NCBI GenBank assembly: GCA_023444705.1
Contig: JAEXMB010000100.1
Span: 1 to 32,513, forward strand
Source of the DNA: Pseudomonadota bacterium
GTDB taxonomy: Bacteria; Pseudomonadota; Alphaproteobacteria; Micavibrionales; UBA2020
Length of the DNA stretch: 32,513 bases
Direction: 5' to 3'
Each line of letters starts with the position of its first letter. Position 1 is the first letter of the stretch. The notes beneath the pieces are model-generated. The model was not told where the DNA came from. It searched no databases and saw only the letters and a program-made list of their open reading frames with translations. Made by a program: the position numbers and the translations under genes. Positions 24,719-31,996 of the stretch are shown piece by piece.

Positions 24719-24748
24719 ATTATAGGCACTTAAAGATGCCATCGGCAA
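24719..24748 (-). promoter_or_regulatory. Sigma-70 promoter for marR-emrA-emrB
   Basis: On the minus strand TTGCCG (24743-24748) and a perfect TATAAT (24719-24724) are separated by 18 bp. Transcription would start near 24712, about 31 nt before the marR ATG. Confidence 0.6.
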
Positions 24749-24782
24749 CTATGTTATTATATATAATTGATATTATTAAATT

Positions 24783-25361
24783 TTATAGGTTGCTACGGAT
24801 ACTTTCGACCGTCCCAGGCGACATGTCCTTCATCTGCTCGGCCAGTGCCTTGAGTCGCTTGAACGATGTCGGCAGGCAATTATCCGGCACATCGCGCGCC
24901 TGCTCCACAATCAATGCCGCAAGCTCGCCAAACATCAGTACTGGCAAATGCGTCTTGCGCATCATCTCGTCGTGCAACTCGGGCGTGATGGCACGGCCTG
25001 CGCCGTCACGGGTTACGATCTCGCTGCTGATCCTGGCAAAAAGATCAACGACCGCCGCACTTTCTGCGCATTGATGGGTCAGAATGCAAGTGCGCCCCGT
25101 CGCCGGACTGTTCGGGCCAAACATCGGATGGATAGATGTCACCCGCGCGCTGTGGTGCAGGCAATCCGCCGTCGGGCGGCGCTGTACGGAGCAGACATTG
25201 ACCAGATGGCGGCCCTGATAGCGTTGCGCCACTTCTGCCACGGCAGAAACAGGCACGGCGAGAATAACAGTATCCGCATCCGCAATGAGGTCTGCGTGTG
25301 AAGCCAGTTCATTCTTGAGAAAACGGCCGAACATGCCGTCGCCAACAACCGTAATCTGCAT
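24783..25361 (-). CDS. Compact prephenate dehydrogenase (TyrA)-like protein
   Basis: A 192-residue relative of TyrA, which oxidises prephenate on the way to tyrosine. Family marks are the dinucleotide motif VVGDGMFG (G7-x-G9-x2-G12), ADTVILAVPVSAV, VNVCSV and TSIHPMFGP, whose His corresponds to the catalytic His of E. coli TyrA. A reduced helical domain follows, with ITPELHDEMM and HLPVLMFGELAAL. It is far shorter than usual (about 280 or more). Between the glycine motif and DADTVILAVP only about 17 residues remain, so the second beta strand that normally binds the NAD ribose is absent. It lies 14 bp after the preceding membrane protein gene. It may be a divergent dehydrogenase or a non-catalytic relative. 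Confidence 0.75.
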   Translation of the reverse strand: MQITVVGDGMFGRFLKNELASHADLIADADTVILAVPVSAVAEVAQRYQGRHLVNVCSVQRRPTADCLHHSARVTSIHPMFGPNSPATGRTCILTHQCAESAAVVDLFARISSEIVTRDGAGRAITPELHDEMMRKTHLPVLMFGELAALIVEQARDVPDNCLPTSFKRLKALAEQMKDMSPGTVESIRSNL

Positions 25362-25375
25362 ATGCTGTCTCTTTC

Positions 25376-26071
25376 TTAATGTTTGCTGTCGTGAAGGTGT
25401 TTTTGCTCGATCGCGCGCACGTAACCTTCCTTGTGATACGGTACTTCCGCCAGCTTGCGGAATTCGGGATCCGTCACCAGTTGCGCGCGCATCTGCCCCT
25501 TGGTCACCTTGTCGAGCATATCGCGCGAAGCGATATTAATGATCGGCGTCTTGCCGTCGGACAGCAACGTTGTCACAGATGTCACGCCACACCGCAGGCA
25601 CGTCCCCCACAGCACATAACCGTCGCGCGTGGCAAAGTAGTAATACCCAACCGGCGCGGTCGTCGGGATTTGCTGGATGTCGTATTTTTCCGCTACAACA
25701 CGCTTGAGCCCCGCCTGCAGGGTGGCAATAAAATCCTTCATCCCGGCCTCGGGGAATATACCCTTGGGATCGACATCGGCGGCTGGCATATATTTGTCCC
25801 CGCCTTTGACCGCATAGCGGCGTTGCGTCTTGTTGATGATGCGCACCAGACGCGCGTCTTCGCCTTCCTGTATCCAGTCCTGCAGGGGGTAGCGGCCTGT
25901 ACGGTCATGGTATTCATCGATCAACCCGGCCCAATAGATCAGGTGTTCCAGCCGCGCGGTATCGGCATCGGCGCGAAACCTCTCGCCGAAAGTCGACGGC
26001 GTCTTGCTGAAGAAATGCACCCCCAGCATGACGATAAAGACGAAGAACAGCAGAAAAGCGATTTTTCTCAT
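25376..26071 (-). CDS. Membrane-anchored or secreted protein of unknown function with CxxC
   Basis: I do not recognise this 231-residue protein. Residues 4-21 (IAFLLFFVFIVMLGVHFF) form a signal anchor or uncleaved signal peptide, placing the rest in the periplasm. The segment after it (LEHLIYWAGLIDEYHDRTGRYPLQ) resembles the helix-then-GxYP pattern of pseudopilin-like heads, but no prepilin cleavage motif is present. The motif WGTCLRCG contains C158-x2-C161, which could bind metal or form a disulfide. The ATG at 26071 is preferred to a TTG ten codons upstream because it starts at the anchor and GGGGG precedes it. The TyrA-like gene starts 14 bp after its stop, so they form an operon. Confidence 0.7.
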   Translation of the reverse strand: MRKIAFLLFFVFIVMLGVHFFSKTPSTFGERFRADADTARLEHLIYWAGLIDEYHDRTGRYPLQDWIQEGEDARLVRIINKTQRRYAVKGGDKYMPAADVDPKGIFPEAGMKDFIATLQAGLKRVVAEKYDIQQIPTTAPVGYYYFATRDGYVLWGTCLRCGVTSVTTLLSDGKTPIINIASRDMLDKVTKGQMRAQLVTDPEFRKLAEVPYHKEGYVRAIEQKHLHDSKH

Positions 26072-26219
26072 GACCGCGCGCCCCCATACCTTTGCTCTCA
26101 AAGCTTATGCCGGATCATCGCACGCGCACAGGGAAAACATTGCCCAATCACAGGTTGACGCATAGATTTTCCAGCAACTTCAAGCTATAAAGCCGCCCTG
26201 CTGACCAAATTGGGCCATA

Positions 26220-26247
26220 TTGTGATCGCATGAACAGCGCATATTAT
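26220..26247 (+). promoter_or_regulatory. Candidate promoter for the prepilin-like gene
   Basis: TTGTGA (26220-26225) and TATTAT (26242-26247) are separated by 16 bp, about 48 bp before the ATG at 26295. The surrounding gap between divergent genes (26072-26294) shows no other clear signal. Confidence 0.5.
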
Positions 26248-26294
26248 GTTATGATTATAAAGAAAGATGCTCCCAAGGGGGAACACCTCTATAC

Positions 26295-27083
26295 ATGAAA
26301 AAACTGCGCCCGCGCCCTGTTCCTTTACGCCAGCAAGGTTTTACCCTTGTTGAGCTTGCAGTGGTCATGTTGCTGATCGGATTGATGGCCGGAATAGTGG
26401 TTCAGGCGCGCAGCTATATCCGCAAGAACCAGATCACAACGACAATCACGCAGGTCCAAACCTACAAAGAAGCAATGCAAGTCTACAAGGACAGCTATGG
26501 CTTCATCCCCGGAGATTCCCCCGCTGCCACAAACATCCTGCCCAACTGCACCTCCGCCACTTTCTGCTATAACGGCAATGGCGACGGCATCGTCGGCGAG
26601 AGCAGTAGCAGCCTGATCGGCTCGCAAGCGGGCGTGACCAGCATGCCGCAGGCGGAAACCAGCATGTTCTGGAAGCATCTGGCCAAAGCCGACCTGATCA
26701 CCGGCATCGAACCCGATGCCACACCGGTCGTCTCCACGCAGGCAGGCCGCTTTGGCCAGACACACCCCTCCGCCCCCGTGGGCGGCGGCTTTACGGTTCA
26801 CTATTTCACGTTTAATACCGGCATTACCGATTACCTGAAAACAGCGCTGTGGATGCGCCTGACCAATGATTTTACGGGCAGTTCTGCCTATTCAGTCCTC
26901 ACACCGCATGATGCGGCGGTCATCGACAGAAAAATCGACGACGGCAACCCGTTTGGCGGCAACGTGCAGTCGGTTGGCAACGGGGCGTTCACCAGCAATA
27001 CCTGCGGGGTCTCCAGCTCCAAAAGCTATGTTGAATCCAACTCGACCAAAGAATGCGCCATGTATTTCCGCATGGATAAATAA
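26295..27083 (+). CDS. Prepilin-type N-terminal methylation domain protein (pseudopilin-like)
   Basis: A 262-residue type IV pilin-like protein. The short basic leader ends in Q-Q-G15, cut before F16, giving FTLVELAVVMLLIGLMAG with the conserved Glu at +5 (E20) that inserts into the inner membrane and assembles into a filament. After the helical spine (to about residue 60) comes YKDSYGFIPGDSPAATN, the Y-x-x-x-PGD-x-x-AT head found in many proteobacterial proteins of this type. The head contains several cysteines (PNCTSATFC, NTCGV, KECAM), suggesting two disulfides. AAGGGGG precedes the ATG by about 13 nt, rather far. No other pilus or secretion gene is adjacent, so it must rely on assembly machinery encoded elsewhere. 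Confidence 0.85.
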   Translation: MKKLRPRPVPLRQQGFTLVELAVVMLLIGLMAGIVVQARSYIRKNQITTTITQVQTYKEAMQVYKDSYGFIPGDSPAATNILPNCTSATFCYNGNGDGIVGESSSSLIGSQAGVTSMPQAETSMFWKHLAKADLITGIEPDATPVVSTQAGRFGQTHPSAPVGGGFTVHYFTFNTGITDYLKTALWMRLTNDFTGSSAYSVLTPHDAAVIDRKIDDGNPFGGNVQSVGNGAFTSNTCGVSSSKSYVESNSTKECAMYFRMDK

Positions 27084-27084
27084 T

Positions 27085-27103
27085 ATTGGCCATCACAGCC
27101 AAT
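27085..27103. repeat. Small inverted repeat between the prepilin gene and the tRNA
   Basis: ATTGGC / GCCAAT, 6 bp with a 7-nt loop, immediately after the prepilin stop. There is no clean T-run in either direction, so terminator function for either flanking gene is only possible. Confidence 0.35.
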
Positions 27104-27129
27104 AGCATCAGTCTCTGAGAGCTTGGGAT

Positions 27130-27206
27130 TGGTGGGCCCGGAGGGACTTGAACCCACGACCAGACCGTTATGAGCGGCCCGCTCTAACCAACTGAGCTAC
27201 AGGCCC
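27130..27206 (-). tRNA. tRNA with CAU anticodon, probably tRNA-Ile2 (lysidine-modified)
   Basis: A complete 77-nt cloverleaf with encoded CCA. The acceptor is GGGCCTG paired with CGGGCCC and discriminator A73; the D-arm is GCTC-AGTTGGTTA-GAGC; the anticodon stem is GGCCG/CGGTC with loop CTCATAA; the T-loop is TTCAAGT. The anticodon CAU (27170-27172) fits either elongator Met or Ile2. Ile2 is favoured because C4-G69 and C5-G68 are present, the pairs known to be recognised by the lysidine synthetase TilS in E. coli. The variable loop TGGTC also resembles E. coli Ile2 more than Met. The T-stem has one U-U mismatch (50-64). It follows rpoD by 49 bp on the same strand and may be co-transcribed. 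Confidence 0.88.
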
Positions 27207-27255
27207 CACCTCTCCGCACGCGCAAAGCCGCGCGCGAAGGAAAGCAAAAGTACAA

Positions 27256-29346
27256 TCAGGTATCAAGGAAGCTGCGGAGCTGGCGCGAGCGCGACGGGTG
27301 CTTGAGCTTGCGCAGCGCCTTCGCCTCGATCTGGCGGATACGCTCGCGCGTGACACTGAACTGCTGGCCGACTTCCTCAAGCGTATGGTCGGTGTTCATG
27401 CCGATGCCAAAGCGCATACGCAGAACGCGTTCCTCACGAGGGGTGAGCGTCGCCAGCACGCGCGTCGTGGTTTCGCGCAGGTTGGCGTGGATGGCGGCTT
27501 CGACCGGCAGGACGACGTTCTTGTCCTCGATGAAATCGCCAAGCTGGCTGTCTTCTTCATCCCCCACGGGCGTTTCAAGCGAAACAGGCTCCTTGGAGAT
27601 TTTCATGACCTTGCGCACTTTATCAAGCGGCATGCCAAGACGCTCGGACAATTCCTCGGGCGTCGGCTCGCGGCCGATTTCGTGCATCATCTGGCGGCCG
27701 GTGCGCACCAGTTTGTTGATGGTTTCGATCATATGCACGGGAATACGGATGGTGCGCGCCTGATCGGCGATCGAACGGGTGATCGCCTGGCGGATCCACC
27801 AGGTGGCATAGGTCGAGAATTTATAGCCGCGGCGGTATTCGAATTTATCAACCGCCTTCATCAAACCGATGTTGCCTTCCTGAATGAGGTCAAGGAACTG
27901 CAAACCGCGGTTGGTGTATTTCTTGGCGATGGAAATAACAAGACGCAGGTTGGCCTCGACCATTTCCTTCTTGGCCTTGCCGGCCTCGCGCTCGCCCTTC
28001 TGGATGGTGTGGACGATGCGTTTGAACTGGTGCAGGGCCAGGCCGGAGGTCGCGGCGATTTCCTCGATCTCGCCACGCAGGCCATCAACGTCTGCCTTGT
28101 GCGTATCAGCGAACTTCTTCCAGCCCTTGGCGGGGAATTTGCCGATGGCCGAAATCCATTTCGGGTTGGTTTCGTTGCCGGGCCACTTATCAAGGAATTC
28201 CTCGCGGCTGACGCCCGCACCCACGGCCAGACGCATAATCTGCGTTTCCAGCCCCATGACCTTGCGGTTCATGGTGTAGAGCTGTTCGATCAGCTGTTCA
28301 GAGCGGTAGACGTTCAGGCGCACCGACTGCATGAGGTCGATCAGCTCGGCACGGGCCTTGCGATAGTTGTCGACGATACGCTTGGGCAGTTCTTTTTCCT
28401 TGACGGTTTCAAGAAGGGTATTGCGCTCCTCCTGAACCTTGACGAGCTTTTTATGCGCCTTGGTGATCATCTTGAAGGTTTCGATGATCTGGGGCTTGAG
28501 CTCCTCTTCCATCGCGGCAAGCGACAGGCTGCTTTCGTCCTCGTCCTCGACCACGGCGGGCTTTTTATCCTCGTCGTCGTCGATAATGATGTCGTCTTCG
28601 CCCGCGGCGGCAGCTTTTTTCGCCTTGGCTTTTTTACGCGCCTCTTCTTCCTTGGCGCGTTCTTTTTCTTTCTTTTCGAGCTTTTCGGCGATGGCGGCCT
28701 GGATAGCCTTGGCCTTGCTGTTCATGCCGCTGTCGTCGCCGCCGCTGGTGCCGCCGCTGGTCGTTTCAGCAGGCGGGTTTTCGTCGCCATAGGTGGCTTC
28801 AAGGTCGATGATGTCGCGCAACAGCATCTCGCCGTTTTCAAGCGCTTTGTGCCAGCGCATAATCGCCTGAATGGTCAGCGGACTTTCGCAGATGCCGCCG
28901 ATCATCATCTCGCGGCCGGCCTCGATGCGCTTGGCAATCGCAATTTCACCTTCGCGCGAGAGCAGTTCAACCGTGCCCATCTCGCGCAGGTACATGCGCA
29001 CAGGGTCGTCAGTGCGGCCAAGGTCGGCAGTGGCAAGGTTGCCCGCCTCGCCGTCTTCGCTGTCGCTGTCGGCGGCAGGCGTATCGTCGTCGCTGTCGGG
29101 CTCTTCCTCGACAAGGTTGATGCCGATATCAGACAGCATCGCCATCGTTTCGTCGATCTGGTCGGAGGTATATTCCGCAGGCGGCAGCAGGCGGTTGATT
29201 TCGTCATAGGTGACGTAACCGCGCTCCTTGCCCTTGGCGACGATTTTTTTGACGGCCTTGGCGAGCGCGCCAGCGGCAATGGGGGCGTCATCGCCCTCGT
29301 CCATCGTGCCTTCGTTGTCCTGATCTTCGTTGACTTTTGCAACCAT
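27256..29346 (-). CDS. rpoD: RNA polymerase primary sigma factor RpoD (sigma-70)
   Basis: Directs RNA polymerase to housekeeping promoters. About 696 residues with all regions: 1.1 (KERGYVTYDEINRLLP), 1.2 (DPVRMYLREMGTVELLSREGE), a charged non-conserved region rich in Lys/Glu then Asp, 2 (NLRLVISIAKKYTNRGLQF, DLIQEGNIGLMKAVDKFEY, KFSTYATWWIRQAITR), 3 (PVHMIETINKL, REPTPEELSERLGM) and 4 (LTPREERVLRMRFGIG, then the -35-binding helix SVTRERIRQIEAKALRKL). The ATG at 29346 is chosen over a GTG twelve codons upstream because it yields the MxxKV start common in alphaproteobacterial RpoD. It is 59 bp after dnaG in the conserved macromolecular synthesis cluster. Consensus-like promoters in this window fit such a factor. 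Confidence 0.98.
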   Translation of the reverse strand: MVAKVNEDQDNEGTMDEGDDAPIAAGALAKAVKKIVAKGKERGYVTYDEINRLLPPAEYTSDQIDETMAMLSDIGINLVEEEPDSDDDTPAADSDSEDGEAGNLATADLGRTDDPVRMYLREMGTVELLSREGEIAIAKRIEAGREMMIGGICESPLTIQAIMRWHKALENGEMLLRDIIDLEATYGDENPPAETTSGGTSGGDDSGMNSKAKAIQAAIAEKLEKKEKERAKEEEARKKAKAKKAAAAGEDDIIIDDDEDKKPAVVEDEDESSLSLAAMEEELKPQIIETFKMITKAHKKLVKVQEERNTLLETVKEKELPKRIVDNYRKARAELIDLMQSVRLNVYRSEQLIEQLYTMNRKVMGLETQIMRLAVGAGVSREEFLDKWPGNETNPKWISAIGKFPAKGWKKFADTHKADVDGLRGEIEEIAATSGLALHQFKRIVHTIQKGEREAGKAKKEMVEANLRLVISIAKKYTNRGLQFLDLIQEGNIGLMKAVDKFEYRRGYKFSTYATWWIRQAITRSIADQARTIRIPVHMIETINKLVRTGRQMMHEIGREPTPEELSERLGMPLDKVRKVMKISKEPVSLETPVGDEEDSQLGDFIEDKNVVLPVEAAIHANLRETTTRVLATLTPREERVLRMRFGIGMNTDHTLEEVGQQFSVTRERIRQIEAKALRKLKHPSRSRQLRSFLDT

Positions 29347-29405
29347 GCCTGTGTCCAGAGTCCCGTCGTTAAGGCCGCGCACACATGCGCAGCGAAATAA
29401 ATCCG

Positions 29406-31256
29406 TTAGTTGCCGCTATCGTGGCGGCGGCGCGTCTGGCAGCGTTCCCACGTATCTTTCCATCCCTGACGCACCAGATCGAGCTCTTGCCCGGGCCGCG
29501 CAAAGCCGGCATGCGTATAGAGGGTCTGGTCAAACACCATATCGAGAATCTCGCCGTGGCCCAAGTCCCTAAGATGTTGCTTAAGCACCTGATCGTCAAG
29601 GGAGAATTCACCATCACCCATAATCTCCCCACCAATAGCCGCAATCGAGCCCTCCGGATGCGCCAGAAGGCGCACCAGCTCCTGCCGCAAGGCGTCGTAT
29701 CCGGGGTGGGCAATCGCAAGCATCCCCATCTCCTCGCCGAACTCGTCAAAGAGTTCTGGATAATTCAAAATAGTCGCCAGCAGCGCCTTTTCCTTGAGCA
29801 GGCGCGAGCTGCGGATTGGCTGCACCGTCAGCGTCAGCGGGCGGTACGGACTATGCAGGCCCGGCGGCGGCAACGGCTTGCCAAAGCGGCCCGTGCCACC
29901 GCGGCCAGCGAAGCCGGACGCGCGGTTGCCCGCACCTCTTTTACCTGAATTATTACTTAAGAAAACTTCATCAATTTTTTGATTTATCTGATGAATATAG
30001 AATTCCTGAACCGTTTGGTCAGGGATGGCGCGCGCCTTTTTCACCAGTGCCGCGCGCAGGCCAGCCTTGGCCTCGGGCTGGGTAAAATCACGGCCCTTGG
30101 TTTCTTCCTGCCAGAGCATTTCGAACATGCCGATAGCGCCATCCATCACCCGTTGCATGGCCGCACTGCCCTCGTCCTTGATCAGACTGTCGGGGTCATG
30201 CTGGCTTGGCAGGAAGGCAAAACGCACGGAATGGTCAGGTTTAAGGATCGGCAATGCACGCTCGAGCGCACGCGCCGCCGCCCTTTGCCCCGCCGTATCG
30301 CCATCAAAGCATAGCACGGGCGCGCGCACGCCGTCGGGCATGACACGCCAGATTTCCTCGATCTGGCTTTCGGTCAGGGCGGTACCAAGCGGCGCCACGG
30401 CGGCCTTGAAGCCACCCTGCGCCAGCGCGATCACGTCCATATAGCCCTCAACCACGATCACCGTTTCGCCATCGCCGATGGCTTTGCGCGCGCGCGACAG
30501 GGCATAGAGATTGCGCCCCTTATGAAAGATCGCCGTTTCGGGGGAGTTGATATATTTAGGCGCGGATTTGCCCGCAGGCCCGCCATAACTTTCGGGCAAT
30601 ACGCGCCCGCCAAAGGCAACAACACGCCCCTGCAGGTCCGTCACCGGAAACATCACGCGGTTGCGAAAAAACGGGTAAGTCTCCCCCGCCTTGCGTTCGG
30701 ATTCCTTGTACAAACCCGCTTCGACAATACTTTCAGTTTTGTATCCGGCTTTTTTAAGGTGATTGATTAACCCGTCACCTTCGGGCGAATAGCCAAGACG
30801 GAAACTTTTGATGGTCTCTAAAGAAATCCCGCGCGTAAGCAGATATTCAAGGATTTTTTTGTTTTCCGCACGGTGCAGTTGCGCCTCGTAAAACTTGGTG
30901 GCCACTTCCATCAAGTCATAAAGCGACATCTGGCGCTGGAACTTTTTTTGCTCCTCGGGCGACGGGCGCGGCACCTGCATGCCCGCCTGATTGGCCAGCT
31001 GCTCCACCGCGTCCATAAAGGCCATGTTGTCGTGGTCGGTCAGAAAGCGGATAACATCGCCATGCACGCCGCAGCCAAAGCAGTGATAAAACCCCTTCTG
31101 GTCGTTCACATAGAACGAGGGCGTTTTCTCGTGGTGGAACGGGCAACAGCCTTTATATTCCCGCCCCGCGCGGGTCAGCTTGATGCGCTTGCCGATCACG
31201 TCCGAAACCGGTACGCGGGCGCGCAATTCATCTAAAAAGGCTTTTGGGACGGACAT
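29406..31256 (-). CDS. dnaG: DNA primase
   Basis: Synthesises RNA primers at the replication fork. The 616 residues begin with a CHC2 zinc domain (C38, H41, C59, C62 in CCPFHHEKTPSF and YHCFGC). The catalytic core follows, with YLLTRGISLETIKSFRLGY and FRNRVMFPVTDLQGRVVAFGGR, and the TOPRIM motif VIVVEGYMDVIAL with E270. Then comes CFDGDTAGQRAAARA with the metal-binding Asp residues. A Gly/Arg-rich linker (GKRGAGNRASGFAGRGG) separates the core from the C-terminal DnaB helicase-binding domain. No strong ribosome binding site precedes the ATG at 31256; 71 bp separate it from yqeY, with no terminator, so it is likely co-transcribed. Confidence 0.97.
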   Translation of the reverse strand: MSVPKAFLDELRARVPVSDVIGKRIKLTRAGREYKGCCPFHHEKTPSFYVNDQKGFYHCFGCGVHGDVIRFLTDHDNMAFMDAVEQLANQAGMQVPRPSPEEQKKFQRQMSLYDLMEVATKFYEAQLHRAENKKILEYLLTRGISLETIKSFRLGYSPEGDGLINHLKKAGYKTESIVEAGLYKESERKAGETYPFFRNRVMFPVTDLQGRVVAFGGRVLPESYGGPAGKSAPKYINSPETAIFHKGRNLYALSRARKAIGDGETVIVVEGYMDVIALAQGGFKAAVAPLGTALTESQIEEIWRVMPDGVRAPVLCFDGDTAGQRAAARALERALPILKPDHSVRFAFLPSQHDPDSLIKDEGSAAMQRVMDGAIGMFEMLWQEETKGRDFTQPEAKAGLRAALVKKARAIPDQTVQEFYIHQINQKIDEVFLSNNSGKRGAGNRASGFAGRGGTGRFGKPLPPPGLHSPYRPLTLTVQPIRSSRLLKEKALLATILNYPELFDEFGEEMGMLAIAHPGYDALRQELVRLLAHPEGSIAAIGGEIMGDGEFSLDDQVLKQHLRDLGHGEILDMVFDQTLYTHAGFARPGQELDLVRQGWKDTWERCQTRRRHDSGN

Positions 31257-31327
31257 AGCACTGTTTTAGTGCCCCGCTATGCCGAAAACAAGCGGCAAAC
31301 AGGCCGATAGTTTACGTAATTTAGGTT

Positions 31328-31795
31328 TTAACCCGCAACAGCCATCAGGCGGTCCTTGACCTGACCGCTGGCCTTGGCGAAATCCATCTGGCCAACGTAG
31401 CGGGTTTTCATTTCCGCCATCACTTTGCCCATGTCTTTGACGCCCGCAGCGCCCACGGCCTTGATGCAATCGTCGATCGCGGCGCGCACGTCCTCGTCCG
31501 ACATCTGCGCCGGCAGGAAGCGTTCAATGATCTTAATTTCCGCCGCCTCGCGCTCCACCAGGTCAAAACGCTTGCCGACTTCGTACATCTTGATGCTCTC
31601 GCGGCGCTGTTTGATCATGGTTTGCAGCATGGAGAGAATTTCATCCTCGGGGATGCCCTCGCGGTTGCCCTTGCCGCGCGCGGCGATGTCGCGGTCCTGC
31701 AGGGCCGCTATGATCAGGCGCAGGGTCGATGTCGCAATCTCGTCCTTGGCGTGCATGGACTGCTTGAGTTGATCTGTAAACTGCGTTCTCAACAT
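31328..31795 (-). CDS. GatB/YqeY domain-containing protein
   Basis: A 155-residue cytoplasmic protein similar to the C-terminal helical domain of the amidotransferase subunit GatB, thought to contact tRNA; the stand-alone version has no firmly assigned role. Typical features are the N-terminal helix region TSTLRLIIAALQDRDIAARG, the segment PEDEILSMLQTMIKQRRES and the closing half with IIERFLPAQMSDEDVR and MGKVMAEMKTRYVGQMDFAKAS. Length and order match the family. It is the first gene of the yqeY-dnaG-rpoD cluster, an arrangement widespread in alphaproteobacteria. Confidence 0.93.
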   Translation of the reverse strand: MLRTQFTDQLKQSMHAKDEIATSTLRLIIAALQDRDIAARGKGNREGIPEDEILSMLQTMIKQRRESIKMYEVGKRFDLVEREAAEIKIIERFLPAQMSDEDVRAAIDDCIKAVGAAGVKDMGKVMAEMKTRYVGQMDFAKASGQVKDRLMAVAG

Positions 31796-31836
31796 GGCCT
31801 GTTCTTTCTGTTTTGCGCCTGTACGGCAAGACCCCC

Positions 31837-31865
31837 ATGCTATCTCATGGCACGGGCCGTGACAA
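31837..31865 (-). promoter_or_regulatory. Sigma-70 promoter for yqeY-dnaG-rpoD
   Basis: On the minus strand TTGTCA (31860-31865) and TAGCAT (31837-31842) are separated by 17 bp. Transcription would start near 31830, about 35 nt before the yqeY ATG. Confidence 0.6.
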
Positions 31866-31996
31866 CCGTGACATTCCAGCCTCTCGAACGGACGAAGGCG
31901 CTACCCCGCTTCCTAGCAAAGACCATCGACGCTCCTACATTTTTAAATTATCCTTTGAACGCTTCTCATATTTTATCTCCATCAAGGTAATTATTT

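Noticed and set aside
28540..28700. Asp/Glu/Lys-rich stretch of RpoD as an unusual insertion
   Set aside because: Charged low-complexity sequence between regions 1.2 and 2 is common in alphaproteobacterial primary sigma factors.
27298..29400. Very long plus-strand open frame opposite rpoD
   Set aside because: High GC and the codon pattern of rpoD keep the opposite strand open. The predicted protein is low-complexity with no recognisable domain, and rpoD is certain.
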